Source of the DNA: Paracoccaceae bacterium
GTDB taxonomy: Bacteria > Pseudomonadota > Alphaproteobacteria > Rhodobacterales > Rhodobacteraceae
Length of the DNA: 64,000 nt
Assembly (NCBI GenBank): GCA_024742695.1
Contig: JANSXY010000010.1
Coordinates: forward strand, 50,554 to 114,553
Direction: 5' to 3'
The notes under the pieces are model-generated. The model had not been told where the DNA came from. It did no database searches and saw only the letters and a program-made list of their open reading frames with translations. Below are positions 17,282 to 25,542 of the stretch, piece by piece (position 1 is the first letter of the stretch; each line of letters opens with the position of its first letter). The position numbers were made by a program, and so were the translations under genes.

Positions 17282-17965
17282 ATGGCCGCGCCCCCGGCCG
17301 ACATGCCGGTGCGCGACGCGGCGACGCTGATCCTTGCGCGGCCGGGGCCGGAGGGGCCGGAGGTTCTGATGGGCCAGCGCGGCGCGGGCGCGGCCTTCAT
17401 GCCCGACAAGTTCGTGTTTCCCGGCGGCGCGGTCGATGCCGAGGACGCCGCGATCGCGCTGGCCGCGCCGATCGGCGCGGTCTGCGCGGCACGGCTGGCC
17501 GCCGGCGCCGATCCGGCGCTGGCCCATGCCCTGACGGTGGCCGCGGTGCGCGAGTTGTGGGAGGAAACCGGCCTGATCCTCGGCCGCCCCGGCCAATGGG
17601 ACGGGCCGGTGCCGCCCGACTGGGCCGAATTCGCCGCCACCGGCCACCTGCCCTGCGCGCGTGCCCTGCGCTACGTCTTCCGGGCGATCACCCCGCCGGG
17701 CCGGCCGCGCCGGTTCGACGCGCGCTTCTTCCTTGCCGATGCCGCCGCGATTGCCGGCGATTCCGAGGATTTCAGCCGCGCCACCGAGGAACTCAGCCAT
17801 CTGCACTGGGTGCCCGTCGCGACGGCGCGGCGGCTCAACCTGCCGTTCATCACCGAGGTGGTGCTGGCCGAGGTCGCGGCGCTGATGCAGGGCGCGGACC
17901 TGCCCGAAAGCGTGCCGTTCTTCGACAATTCCGGCGCGGTCTCCGCCTTCCGGCGGATCGCCTGA
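17282..17965 (+). CDS. NUDIX hydrolase
   Basis: A 227-residue NUDIX protein. The box begins at FPGGAVDAED and, after an insertion of about 40 residues, continues as AAVRELWEETGLIL with the REx2EE core, as in CoA-type (NUDT7/19-like) nudix enzymes. It probably hydrolyses a nucleoside-diphosphate-linked substrate, CoA or ADP-ribose derivatives being possible. It starts directly after the DUF983 gene and converges with the EamA transporter gene, their ends being only 6 bp apart. Confidence 0.88.
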   Translation: MAAPPADMPVRDAATLILARPGPEGPEVLMGQRGAGAAFMPDKFVFPGGAVDAEDAAIALAAPIGAVCAARLAAGADPALAHALTVAAVRELWEETGLILGRPGQWDGPVPPDWAEFAATGHLPCARALRYVFRAITPPGRPRRFDARFFLADAAAIAGDSEDFSRATEELSHLHWVPVATARRLNLPFITEVVLAEVAALMQGADLPESVPFFDNSGAVSAFRRIA

Positions 17966-17971
17966 CCGGGC

Positions 17972-18856
17972 TTAGCGCAGTACCAGCACAAGCGCGACGA
18001 GGCTGCCGATCACCAACGCGATGCCCAGGCCCTCGCGCGCCCGCAACCGTTCGCGGAACACCACCGCCGACACCAGCAGCGTGAACACGATCTCCACCTG
18101 CCCGACGGCGCGGACCACGGCCGCGTTCTGCAAGGAAAAGGCGAGGAACCAGCCGTAGGATCCCGCCACCCCGGTCACGCCCACCGGCAGGGTGCGCCGC
18201 CAGGCGGCCAGCACCCGGCCGATCTCGCCCGGCTCGCACAGCCTGAGCCAGGCCGCCATCGCGCCGGTCTGCATCGCGGTCACCGCCGCCAGGGTCACCG
18301 CCGCCCGCGCCGCGGCGGCAAGCCCGTCCAGCTCCAGCGTCGCGGCGCGATAGCCGATCGCCGAGAGACCGAAGAGCCCGCCGGCGACGATGCCCAGCAC
18401 GGTTGCCCGTGCGTCGAACCGCGGTGCGGCCGCCCCGCCGCGCGACAAGAGCACCACGCCGGCGAACCCCGCAAGGATCGCCGCCCAGCCCGCGGGCGGC
18501 ACCGGTTCGGCCAGCAAGAGCGCCGAGAACACCGCCACCTGCACCGTTTCGGTCTTGGTGAAGGCGATGCCCACGGCGAAGTTCCTCAGTGAGAACAGCG
18601 CGACCGTCGCCGCCGTGGCAAGGATCTGGCACAGGCCGCCGAACGCCGCCCAGGCCCAGAACGCCGCCCCCGGCGCGGGCCAGGCGCCGCCGGTCAGCGC
18701 CAGCGCGGCCAGCCCCGCCAGCGGCACCGCGAACAGGAACCGCGAAAACGTGGCGCCCGCCGTCGACAGACCCACCTGCCTGAGCTGCTTTTGCAGCATG
18801 AAGCGCAGGGTCTGCACGGCCGCTGCCGCCAGCGTCGCGATGATCCAGGCCTCCAT
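17972..18856 (-). CDS. EamA/DMT-family transporter
   Basis: A 294-residue protein with about ten predicted transmembrane helices in two EamA repeats. The first repeat starts MEAWIIATLAAAAVQTLRFML and the second ends VFRERLRAREGLGIALVIGSL, a typical DMT-superfamily ending. Such proteins export metabolites or amino acids; the substrate is not identifiable. It lies 36 bp downstream of the desaturase gene on the same strand and may be co-transcribed. Confidence 0.85.
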   Translation of the reverse strand: MEAWIIATLAAAAVQTLRFMLQKQLRQVGLSTAGATFSRFLFAVPLAGLAALALTGGAWPAPGAAFWAWAAFGGLCQILATAATVALFSLRNFAVGIAFTKTETVQVAVFSALLLAEPVPPAGWAAILAGFAGVVLLSRGGAAAPRFDARATVLGIVAGGLFGLSAIGYRAATLELDGLAAAARAAVTLAAVTAMQTGAMAAWLRLCEPGEIGRVLAAWRRTLPVGVTGVAGSYGWFLAFSLQNAAVVRAVGQVEIVFTLLVSAVVFRERLRAREGLGIALVIGSLVALVLVLR

Positions 18857-18892
18857 GCGCCCCTATCGCACGGCCCGGCGACAGGCGGAAGC

Positions 18893-19879
18893 CTACTCCG
18901 CCGCGTGCCGGATCGGCGGATCGGGCAGCCGGCCCGGCGGCTGCGGCGCATTGCCGGCCTGCCCCATCAGCGGATGCGGCACCGGGTCTTTCGCGCGCAG
19001 GAAATGCCGGCGGAACACCTCGCCGTACGAGGCGTAGCGATAGCCTTCGTTCTTGCGCAGGTAGTGCGCCTTGCGCGCGGCGTAGAGCGCGGGCAACCGG
19101 TACCACGCCACCGCCGGGTGGCTGTGGTGCACCACGTGAAGGTTGTTGTTGAGAAACAGGAAGGCCAGCGGCCCCCGCCCCTCGACGATCACGGTGCGGC
19201 CGCGCGCCTTTTCGTGCGCGCGATGTTCGAGAAAGGTGCGGATCTTCAGGATCGAATGGCCCGCGTAGACCGCGACGAGATAGGCCCAGACCGGCATCTG
19301 CGCGACCCAAAGGAACCAGGCCACGACGGGCAGCAGCCCCAGAAGATGCAGCACCCAGGCGGTGCGCACCGCCCGGTCGCCGGCGCGTATCGCGCGCAGA
19401 TCGCCGCGCCAGAACGCCACCGTGCCCAGCCCGGGCCCGATGGTAAGCCGGCCCAGAAGCGTGTTGTTGGCCCTGAGGACCGCCTGCACCGGTCGCGACA
19501 GCCCGGCCCAGACGACCGGATCGAGGTAGTTCGACTCCGGGTCGTCGTAGGGATCGGTGAGGCGTTCGTCGCGGTGGTGTTGCAGATGCGTGTCGCGGAA
19601 CCGGCGATAGGGGTAGAGCAGGGTGACGGCGGGGAACACCAGCGCCTCGTTCAGCACGGCGCTGCGGAACGGATGGCCGTGCAGCACCTCGTGCTGGATC
19701 GACGATAACAGCGTGATCGCCAGCGTCGCGACGACGAGTGACAGAAGCGGCGAGACGGACCAGAGCGCCGTGGTGGCCAGCGCCCAGACGCCGTAGCAGG
19801 CGGCAATCAGGAAAAGCGTCGGCCACTCGGGCCGAGGGTCGGGCTGCATCTGTCGGGGGTCCGCGAATGAGGACGTCAC
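18893..19879 (-). CDS. Fatty acid desaturase family protein
   Basis: A 328-residue integral membrane protein with the three His boxes of membrane di-iron desaturases/hydroxylases: HEVLHGH (~63-69), HLQHH (~98-102) and HVVHH (~248-252). Several hydrophobic segments lie between boxes 1 and 3. It may introduce a double bond or hydroxyl into an acyl chain or a carotenoid-like lipid; related alphaproteobacterial proteins act on membrane lipids. The start may be MTSSF (19879) or MQPDP (19849). It is divergent from the XRE regulator across an AT-rich 80-bp spacer, which suggests that regulator could control it. Confidence 0.85.
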   Translation of the reverse strand: MTSSFADPRQMQPDPRPEWPTLFLIAACYGVWALATTALWSVSPLLSLVVATLAITLLSSIQHEVLHGHPFRSAVLNEALVFPAVTLLYPYRRFRDTHLQHHRDERLTDPYDDPESNYLDPVVWAGLSRPVQAVLRANNTLLGRLTIGPGLGTVAFWRGDLRAIRAGDRAVRTAWVLHLLGLLPVVAWFLWVAQMPVWAYLVAVYAGHSILKIRTFLEHRAHEKARGRTVIVEGRGPLAFLFLNNNLHVVHHSHPAVAWYRLPALYAARKAHYLRKNEGYRYASYGEVFRRHFLRAKDPVPHPLMGQAGNAPQPPGRLPDPPIRHAAE

Positions 19880-19933
19880 GGAACTGTTACGCCCGCCCGC
19901 GCCGTTGCGAAGCCTGAATATGATTAACTAAAC

Positions 19934-19982
19934 TCGACAAACGTGATAAAAATCACTTTATGTCACAAAAAATCGACAAACG
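19934..19982 (+). promoter_or_regulatory. Candidate operator: inverted repeat flanked by a 10-bp direct repeat at the XRE gene start
   Basis: In an unusually AT-rich spacer, GTGAT-AAAA-ATCAC (19943-19956) forms a 5-bp inverted repeat ending 3 bp before the ATG at 19960. The decamer TCGACAAACG occurs at 19934-19943 and again at 19973-19982, inside the coding start. There is no recognisable ribosome-binding site, so the message may be leaderless or nearly so. The location suits autoregulation by the XRE protein and control of the divergent desaturase gene. This is inference from sequence symmetry. Confidence 0.5.
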
Positions 19983-20820
19983 CGCCCGCGCGCCCCTGTT
20001 CCGTGACCGGCTGGCCCGGGCGATGGGCGAGAAGGCCGTCACCCAGGCCGGCCTCGCACGGATGGTGGGCGTCGACCGGTCAACGATCTCGCAGCTGCTG
20101 TCGGACGACGGCGCGCGGCTGCCGAACGCGCAGGTGGTGGCCGAATGCGCCGCCGCGCTCGATGTCTCGGCCGACTGGCTGCTGGGGCTGACGGAACGGC
20201 CCGAACAGCTGGCCGAGGTGCTGGCCGCGGCGATGACGATGACCGAGGCGCCGCGCGCCCTGATCGACGAGACGATCTTCGGCTGGCACCAGGAGGCGGC
20301 GGGCTACAAGATCCGGCACGTGCCGGCGATGCTGCCCGACATGCTCAAGACCCACGCGATGCTGCGCTGGGAATACGAGGCGCATCTGGGCCGGTCGGCC
20401 GACCAAGCGATCGGCGCCAGCGAGGATCGGCTGGGTTTCATGCGCTCCAACCGGTCGGACTACGAGATCGCGCTGCCGATCTTCGAGGTGCAGTCCTTCG
20501 TGGCGGCGGAGGGCTACTACCGCGGCCTGCCGGCCGGGGTACGGCGCCAGCAGATCGATTGGCTGGTGGCGCTGTGCGAACAGCTCTACCCGACGCTGCG
20601 CATCTACCTCTACGACGCGCGGCGGCTTTATTCCTCGCCGGTCACGGTGTTCGGGCCGCTGCTGGCGGTCGTCTACCTCGGCCGGCATTACCTGGTGTTC
20701 CGCGATACCGAACGCGTGGCCGGGATCACCGCGCATTTCGACTTCCTCGTGCGCGAGGCCAGCCACGGCGCGCGCGAGTTTCCCGCGCTACTGAAAGACA
20801 TGGCGCGCGAGATCGGCTGA
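19960..20820 (+). CDS. XRE-family helix-turn-helix regulator with a large C-terminal domain
   Basis: A 286-residue protein. Residues ~22-78 form a Cro/CI-type HTH with the recognition segment MVGVDRSTISQLLSDD. The remaining ~200 residues are a soluble domain with conserved-looking aromatic stretches (EYEAHLGRSADQAIGASEDR, YYRGLPAGVRRQQ). This C-terminal half resembles the ligand-binding region of other alphaproteobacterial XRE regulators, but I cannot name the ligand. No phage genes surround it, so a prophage repressor is unlikely. The start at 19960 fits the HTH; no Shine-Dalgarno is visible. Confidence 0.85.
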   Translation: MSQKIDKRARAPLFRDRLARAMGEKAVTQAGLARMVGVDRSTISQLLSDDGARLPNAQVVAECAAALDVSADWLLGLTERPEQLAEVLAAAMTMTEAPRALIDETIFGWHQEAAGYKIRHVPAMLPDMLKTHAMLRWEYEAHLGRSADQAIGASEDRLGFMRSNRSDYEIALPIFEVQSFVAAEGYYRGLPAGVRRQQIDWLVALCEQLYPTLRIYLYDARRLYSSPVTVFGPLLAVVYLGRHYLVFRDTERVAGITAHFDFLVREASHGAREFPALLKDMAREIG

Positions 20821-20845
20821 GCCCGGCGCCCCCCTGCCGGGCGGG

Positions 20846-22291
20846 CTACCGCCCCTGCCCGATCGCGCGGCCCGCGCCCTCCGGCCAGGGCAGTCCGGCA
20901 TGGGCGGCGGCGATTGCCGCGATCCGTTCGGCCACCGCGGGCAACGGCTCGCTCGCCCGGCGGGTTTCGAGGTTCACATGGATCAGCGTCTGTTCGCAGG
21001 TGGCCGCCACCGCGCCCCCCACCGTCATCTCGAGCCACAGGCGATAGGTCTTGGGCTTGCTTTCCAGAAGCTGCGCGGTGACCCGGATCGCGTCGCCGGC
21101 ATGCACCTCGCCCAGATGGCGCAGATGGGTTTCGGCGGTGAAGCAGGACATGCCCGCGGCGATGCAGGCGGCATCCACGCCGATGATCTCCATGAACCGG
21201 TCGCTCGACTCGCTGAAGGCCTGAAGATAGCGCGCCTCGTTCATGTGGCCGTTGTAGTCGGTCCAGTCCAGCGGCACGGCCCGGTCCATCACCGGGATCG
21301 GGCCGGCGATGTCGACGGCAGGTTTCGGCAGCGCCGCGTCGCGCGCGTTCAGCAGCGCGCCCGCGCCCCAGTCCTGCGCCTTCAGCGCGCGCATCATCGC
21401 GACGAGGTTGTTGTCGCGAATCCGTTCCAGCTCGCGGATCGTGTGGCGGCCCGATTGCGCGTCGGACTGCCCGGCGATCGTGTCGATCAGGTCTTCGGTC
21501 AGGTCCGGCACGTCCATCAGCTTGGTCCAGGGCCAGCTGAGGCAGGGGCCGAACTGGGCGATGAAATGGCGCATCCCGGCCTCGCCCCCGGCGATCCGGT
21601 AGGTTTCGAACAGGCCCATCTGCGCCCAGCGCAGGCCGAACCCGTAGCGGATCGCATCGTCGATCTCCTCGGTCGTGGCGACCCCGTCCTTGATCAGCCA
21701 CAACGCCTCGCGCCAGACCGCTTCGAGGAACCGGTCGGCGATATGCGCGTCGATCTCGGCCCGGACGTGCAGCGGGTGCATCCCGATCTCGGTCAGCACG
21801 GCCTTCGCGCGCGTCACCACATCCGGCGGGTTCGCGGCCGAGGGCACGAGCTCGGCCAGCGGCAGCAGGTAGACCGGGTTGAACGGATGGGTGACGAGGA
21901 TGTTGCCTGGAACCGCCGCGCCCTCCTGCAACTCGGACGGCTTGTAGCCCGAGGTCGAGGAGCCGACGATCACGCCGGGGTTCGCCGCCTGGATCTCGGC
22001 ATAGACGCGATGCTTGATCTCCAGCCGTTCCGGCACGCTTTCCACCACCCAGTCGGCGCCTGTCACCGCCTCGGCCACGGTGGCGTGGCGGGTCATCGCG
22101 CCTTCGGGCGGCAACGCCGCGTCGTGCAGGCCGGGCAACGAGCGGCGGGCGTTGGCCATCACCTCGCCCAGCTTGCGCTCGGCCTCCGGATCGGGGTCGA
22201 ACACCCGCACGTCCCAGCCCATCAGGCGAAACCGCGCGGCCCAGCCGCCGCCGATGACGCCGCCGCCGATGATCGCCGCAGTTCCGGTCAT
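20846..22291 (-). CDS. lcdH: Carnitine 3-dehydrogenase fused to a hotdog (betainyl-CoA) thioesterase
   Basis: A 481-residue fusion. Residues 1-~320 are a 3-hydroxyacyl-CoA-dehydrogenase-type NAD+ enzyme: Rossmann motif GGGVIGGGWAARF near the start, then THPFNPVYLLPLAELVPS. This subfamily contains L-carnitine dehydrogenase (EC 1.1.1.108). Residues ~335-480 are a 4HBT hotdog thioesterase (LDWTDYNGHMNEARYLQAF). The fusion matches the known pathway: carnitine to 3-dehydrocarnitine, cleavage with acetyl-CoA by a BKACE enzyme to acetoacetate and betainyl-CoA, then hydrolysis to glycine betaine. The BKACE gene lies upstream in the same unit (22673-23587), which strongly supports the call. It converges with the XRE gene. 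Confidence 0.88.
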   Translation of the reverse strand: MTGTAAIIGGGVIGGGWAARFRLMGWDVRVFDPDPEAERKLGEVMANARRSLPGLHDAALPPEGAMTRHATVAEAVTGADWVVESVPERLEIKHRVYAEIQAANPGVIVGSSTSGYKPSELQEGAAVPGNILVTHPFNPVYLLPLAELVPSAANPPDVVTRAKAVLTEIGMHPLHVRAEIDAHIADRFLEAVWREALWLIKDGVATTEEIDDAIRYGFGLRWAQMGLFETYRIAGGEAGMRHFIAQFGPCLSWPWTKLMDVPDLTEDLIDTIAGQSDAQSGRHTIRELERIRDNNLVAMMRALKAQDWGAGALLNARDAALPKPAVDIAGPIPVMDRAVPLDWTDYNGHMNEARYLQAFSESSDRFMEIIGVDAACIAAGMSCFTAETHLRHLGEVHAGDAIRVTAQLLESKPKTYRLWLEMTVGGAVAATCEQTLIHVNLETRRASEPLPAVAERIAAIAAAHAGLPWPEGAGRAIGQGR

Positions 22292-22343
22292 CTGTCGTCT
22301 CCGTGGTTTCCGGCGGGCCCGCGCCCGGCCGATGATTGTGGCG

Positions 22344-22676
22344 TCAGTCGATGCATTGCGTCAGCCGCGCGCCGGTGTCGGTGAGGATCTCGTTACAGCC
22401 GAACAGCGGCGTGACCGGGGCGCAGGTACCCGACCGGGCGAGGCACTGGGTCGAACAGTCGGAGGCCCGCGTGCAGCGCTTGCCGGCATCCGGCGGGGTC
22501 GTGAAACAGGTCAGCCCGCCGCTCAGGCCGCCGGGCGCGAACCGGCCTCCGCGCCGCTCGCAGGCCAGCCGCGCGGCCTCGTCCGCGGCCTCGCCCACCG
22601 GCGGCAGCGCCGGCTCCTCCGGCCCAAGGCAGGAGGCCAGCGACGCCGCCAGCACGAAAAGCGCCGGGCGGATCAT
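22344..22676 (-). CDS. Cys-rich putative lipoprotein inside the carnitine operon
   Basis: A 110-residue protein with a lipoprotein signal: hydrophobic segment FVLAASLAS then Cys16, matching a lipobox (LASC). The mature part has about ten Cys in a small domain (for example CERRGGRF, CFTTPPDAGKRC, CSTQC), likely disulfide-bonded in the periplasm. The family is not recognised, though the Cys pattern suggests a compact secreted fold. Its start overlaps the BKACE stop by 4 bp and it precedes lcdH, so it is co-translated with carnitine catabolic genes. It could be a binding or protective envelope component; no function is shown. Confidence 0.72.
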   Translation of the reverse strand: MIRPALFVLAASLASCLGPEEPALPPVGEAADEAARLACERRGGRFAPGGLSGGLTCFTTPPDAGKRCTRASDCSTQCLARSGTCAPVTPLFGCNEILTDTGARLTQCID

Positions 22677-23587
22677 GCCGAACCCGGCGCCCGCTTCGTC
22701 AGACCCAGCTTCTCGCGCACCTCGGCCGGGCCGATCACCCGCGCGCCCATCCGCTCGACGATCCCCACGGCGCGTTCGACCAGTTGCGCGTTGGTCGCCA
22801 GCACGCCCTTGTCGAGCCACAGGTTGTCTTCCAGCCCGACCCGGACATGCCCGCCCGCCAGCACCGCCGCCGCGGCATAGGCCATCTGGTTGCGCCCCAG
22901 CGAGAAGGCCGAGAAGGTCCAGCCGGCGGGGACGTTGTTGACCATCGCCATGAAGGTGTTGAGATCGTCGGGCGCGCCCCAGGGCACGCCCATGCACAGC
23001 TGCACCAGCGCCGGATCCTTCAGCACGCCCTGCCGCACCAGTTCCTTCGCGTACCACAGGTGGCCGGTATCGAAGGCCTCGATCTCGGGCTTGACGCCCA
23101 GCGCCTCCATCATGCCGCCCATCTCGGTCAGCATGCCGGGCGTGTTGACCATCACGAAATCGGCCTCGGCGAAGTTCATCGAGCCGCAGTCGAGCGTGCA
23201 GATTTCCGGCAGGCAGTCGCGGACATGGGCCAGCCGCTCCTCCGCCCCGATCATGTCGGTGCCGTCGGCCGGCGGCAGCGGCCGGTCGGGCCGGCCCAGC
23301 ACCAGGTCGCCGCCCATCCCGGCGGTCAGGTTCAGCACCACGTCGACATCCGCCGCGCGGATCCGGTCGGTCACCTCGCGGTAGTAGTCGAGCTTGCGCG
23401 ACGGCTTGCCGGTCTCCGGGTCGCGGACATGGCAATGGACGATGGCCGCCCCGGCCTTCGCCGCCGCGATCGCGCTGTCGGCGATCTGCCGCGGGCTGCG
23501 CGGCACATGCGGGCTGCGATCCTGGGTGCCGCCCGAGCCGGTGACGGCGCAGGTGATGAAGACCTCGCGGTTCATGGTCAGCGGCAT
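22673..23587 (-). CDS. BKACE-family beta-keto acid cleavage enzyme (probable dehydrocarnitine cleavage)
   Basis: A 304-residue member of the DUF849/BKACE family, once named 3-keto-5-aminohexanoate cleavage enzyme. The TIM-barrel metal site is visible at IVHCHVRDPETGKPSR (H-x-H), with the late GHVRVGLEDNLWL containing the conserved Glu. These enzymes condense a beta-keto acid with acetyl-CoA and release acetoacetate plus a new acyl-CoA. With lcdH-thioesterase downstream, the likely substrate is 3-dehydrocarnitine, giving betainyl-CoA. The ATG at 23587 has a strong ribosome site (AAGGGAGGA) and is preferred over the Met four codons later. The neighbouring aldo/keto reductase lies 101 bp upstream. 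Confidence 0.88.
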   Translation of the reverse strand: MPLTMNREVFITCAVTGSGGTQDRSPHVPRSPRQIADSAIAAAKAGAAIVHCHVRDPETGKPSRKLDYYREVTDRIRAADVDVVLNLTAGMGGDLVLGRPDRPLPPADGTDMIGAEERLAHVRDCLPEICTLDCGSMNFAEADFVMVNTPGMLTEMGGMMEALGVKPEIEAFDTGHLWYAKELVRQGVLKDPALVQLCMGVPWGAPDDLNTFMAMVNNVPAGWTFSAFSLGRNQMAYAAAAVLAGGHVRVGLEDNLWLDKGVLATNAQLVERAVGIVERMGARVIGPAEVREKLGLTKRAPGSA

Positions 23588-23688
23588 GGCGTCCTCCCTT
23601 GGCCTGTGTGCCGGGAAGGTGCCGCGATTTCGGCCCCGCCGGCAAGCCCCCGCCGCGACACGCGGCGGGCGGATTGCGGCGGCGCAGA

Positions 23689-24729
23689 TCAATACGGCAT
23701 CGGATGCGCCCGGTGCGCCGCGTCCAGCGCCGCCAGCACGTCCTCCGGCAGCACCATCTCCGCCGCCGGCAGCAGGTGGTCGAGTTGCGCCAGCGTCGTC
23801 GCGCCGAAGATCGGCACCACCGGGAACGGCCGCGTCAGCGTCCAGGCGAGCGCCATCCGCGCCGGATCGAGCCCGGCCTCGTGGGCGATCCCGAGATAGG
23901 TGGAAACCGCCTCCCACACCCGCGGGCTGATCCGCCCGCCCAGCGCCGGGTTGAGCGTTCGGCGCGATCCCTCGGGGATCACGTCGCCCGCGTATTTCCC
24001 GGTCAGCAGGCCGGTGCCGAGCGGCGAGAAGGCCAGCAGCGTGACATCCTCGTTCACCGCCAGTTCGGCGAGGTCGGTATCGTAAAGCCGGCACAACAGC
24101 GAATACTCGTTCTGGATCGCCGCCGCGCGCGGGCCGTGCCCGGCCTCGGCCAGCCGCAGCCATTCGGCCATGCCCCAGGCGCTTTCGTTCGACAGGCCGA
24201 ATTCGGCGATCTTGCCCTCGGCCTTCAGCGCCGCCAGCGTCTCCAGCGCCTCGACCATGTGCGCGCGCGTCGCCGCGCGGTTCTGGCGCGACGGGTCAAA
24301 GGCCCAGTTCTGCCGGAAATGGTAGCTGCCGCGATTGGGCCAGTGGAACTGGTAAAGATCGATCCGGTCGGTCCGAAGCCGCGCGAGCGAACCCTCCACC
24401 GCGCGGCGCAGGGCGGCGGCGGTGATCGGCTCGCCGCCGCGGGCCTTGCTGCCTTCGCCGGAAATCTTCGTCGCGATGATCCAGTCGTCGCGCCGGCCGG
24501 TCCGCGCGATCCAGTCGCCGATGATCTCCTCGGTGCGGCCGATGGTTTCCGCCGAGATCGGGTTGACCGGATACATCTCGGCGGTGTCGAGAAAGTTGAT
24601 CCCGGCCTCCAGCGCCCGGTCGAGTTGGGCATGCGCCTCGGCCGGGCCGGTCTGGGTGCCGAAGGTCATCGTGCCGAGGCACAGGCGGGAAACGGTAAGG
24701 CCGGTGCGGCCGAGGGGCACGCGCTGCAT
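23689..24729 (-). CDS. Aldo/keto reductase (Tas-like)
   Basis: A 346-residue NADPH-dependent aldo/keto reductase. The catalytic tetrad is D48, Y53, K88 and the His in LYQFHWPNRG. The C-terminal part has the usual cofactor-loop sequences (VPIFGATTLAQLDHLL). The closest named relative by pattern is Tas of E. coli, with the characteristic NRGSYHFRQNW-type insertion. The substrate is unknown. It is upstream of and co-directional with the carnitine genes and may be the first gene of that operon, though the 101-bp gap leaves this open. The ATG at 24729 is chosen over an in-frame upstream extension because GGAGGA precedes it. Confidence 0.9.
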   Translation of the reverse strand: MQRVPLGRTGLTVSRLCLGTMTFGTQTGPAEAHAQLDRALEAGINFLDTAEMYPVNPISAETIGRTEEIIGDWIARTGRRDDWIIATKISGEGSKARGGEPITAAALRRAVEGSLARLRTDRIDLYQFHWPNRGSYHFRQNWAFDPSRQNRAATRAHMVEALETLAALKAEGKIAEFGLSNESAWGMAEWLRLAEAGHGPRAAAIQNEYSLLCRLYDTDLAELAVNEDVTLLAFSPLGTGLLTGKYAGDVIPEGSRRTLNPALGGRISPRVWEAVSTYLGIAHEAGLDPARMALAWTLTRPFPVVPIFGATTLAQLDHLLPAAEMVLPEDVLAALDAAHRAHPMPY

Positions 24730-24829
24730 GGATATCCTCCTGTCGGGTTCGGGGCGAGAGTAGCGGGCGGGGCGGCGGGGGCAAGCCGGGGATATTGAGA
24801 ACATTCAGCGAACACTCTAGCCTTGCCGC

Positions 24830-25462
24830 ATGACGACTCACCCCGCCGCCCCGCTCACGCGCCAGCCGCGCCGCGCGCTGCCCGGCCTCGCCCTCGCGCC
24901 GGGGCTGGAGATCGCGCGGGCGCGGGTGCACGAGATCTGCGGCCCGGCGCGGCGCACGCTGGCGCTGATCGCGTCGCGCGACACGGCAGGCCCGGTGATC
25001 TGGATCGCACCGGCCTGGGCGGCGGAACGGCTGCATCCCGACGGCGTCGTGCGGCTGATCGAACCGGGGCGGCTGATCTTCGTCCATCCCGCCCGCGCGC
25101 CGGATCTGCTGTGGACGATGGAAGAGGCGCTGCGCGCCGGGGCCGCCGCGCTCGTCGTCGCGGAACTGCCGGAACCGCCCGCCCTGACCCCGGTGCGGCG
25201 GCTGCACCTGGCCGCCGAAACCGGCGCGGCGGAGGGGCCGGTGGCGCCCACCGGACTGATCCTGACGCCGGGCGCGGGCGGCGCGCCGGGGATCGAGACG
25301 CGCTGGCATGCCGCGCCCGCCCATGCCGGGGGCCGCAGCCGCTGGCGGATCGAACGCCGCCGCGCACGGCAGTCACCACCGGCGGCCTTCACCCTGACAC
25401 TGGCGCCGGGCGGCGGGTTCACGACCGGGCCGGCAGCCGAGCCCGCCGCCGCCCCGGCCTGA
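24830..25462 (+). CDS. ImuA/SulA-like RecA-fold protein, lacking an evident P-loop
   Basis: A 210-residue protein whose layout recalls ImuA of the alphaproteobacterial ImuA-ImuB-DnaE2 mutasome: ARVHEICGPARRTLALI, GPVIWIAPAW, then LIFVHPARAPDLLWTMEEALR and VVAELPEP, which align by eye to the RecA-like core. No Walker A motif is present. Neither imuB nor dnaE2 is adjacent; instead an MFS transporter gene follows. It could be a stand-alone relative with another role. The Ala/Pro-rich C-terminus is poorly conserved-looking. Confidence in the RecA-fold relation is moderate, in any mutagenesis role low. Confidence 0.6.
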   Translation: MTTHPAAPLTRQPRRALPGLALAPGLEIARARVHEICGPARRTLALIASRDTAGPVIWIAPAWAAERLHPDGVVRLIEPGRLIFVHPARAPDLLWTMEEALRAGAAALVVAELPEPPALTPVRRLHLAAETGAAEGPVAPTGLILTPGAGGAPGIETRWHAAPAHAGGRSRWRIERRRARQSPPAAFTLTLAPGGGFTTGPAAEPAAAPA

Positions 25463-25542
25463 GCGCGCCGGCGGTGAAAACACCGCGCCACCGCAAAACC
25501 CCGCTTCCCTTGCCCGCGCGCCGGGCCTAAGCCTTCACCATC

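Noticed and set aside
19960..20820. Prophage repressor
   Set aside because: The HTH is Cro/CI-like, but no integrase, excisionase or structural phage gene is near and the C-terminal domain is not a LexA-type protease.
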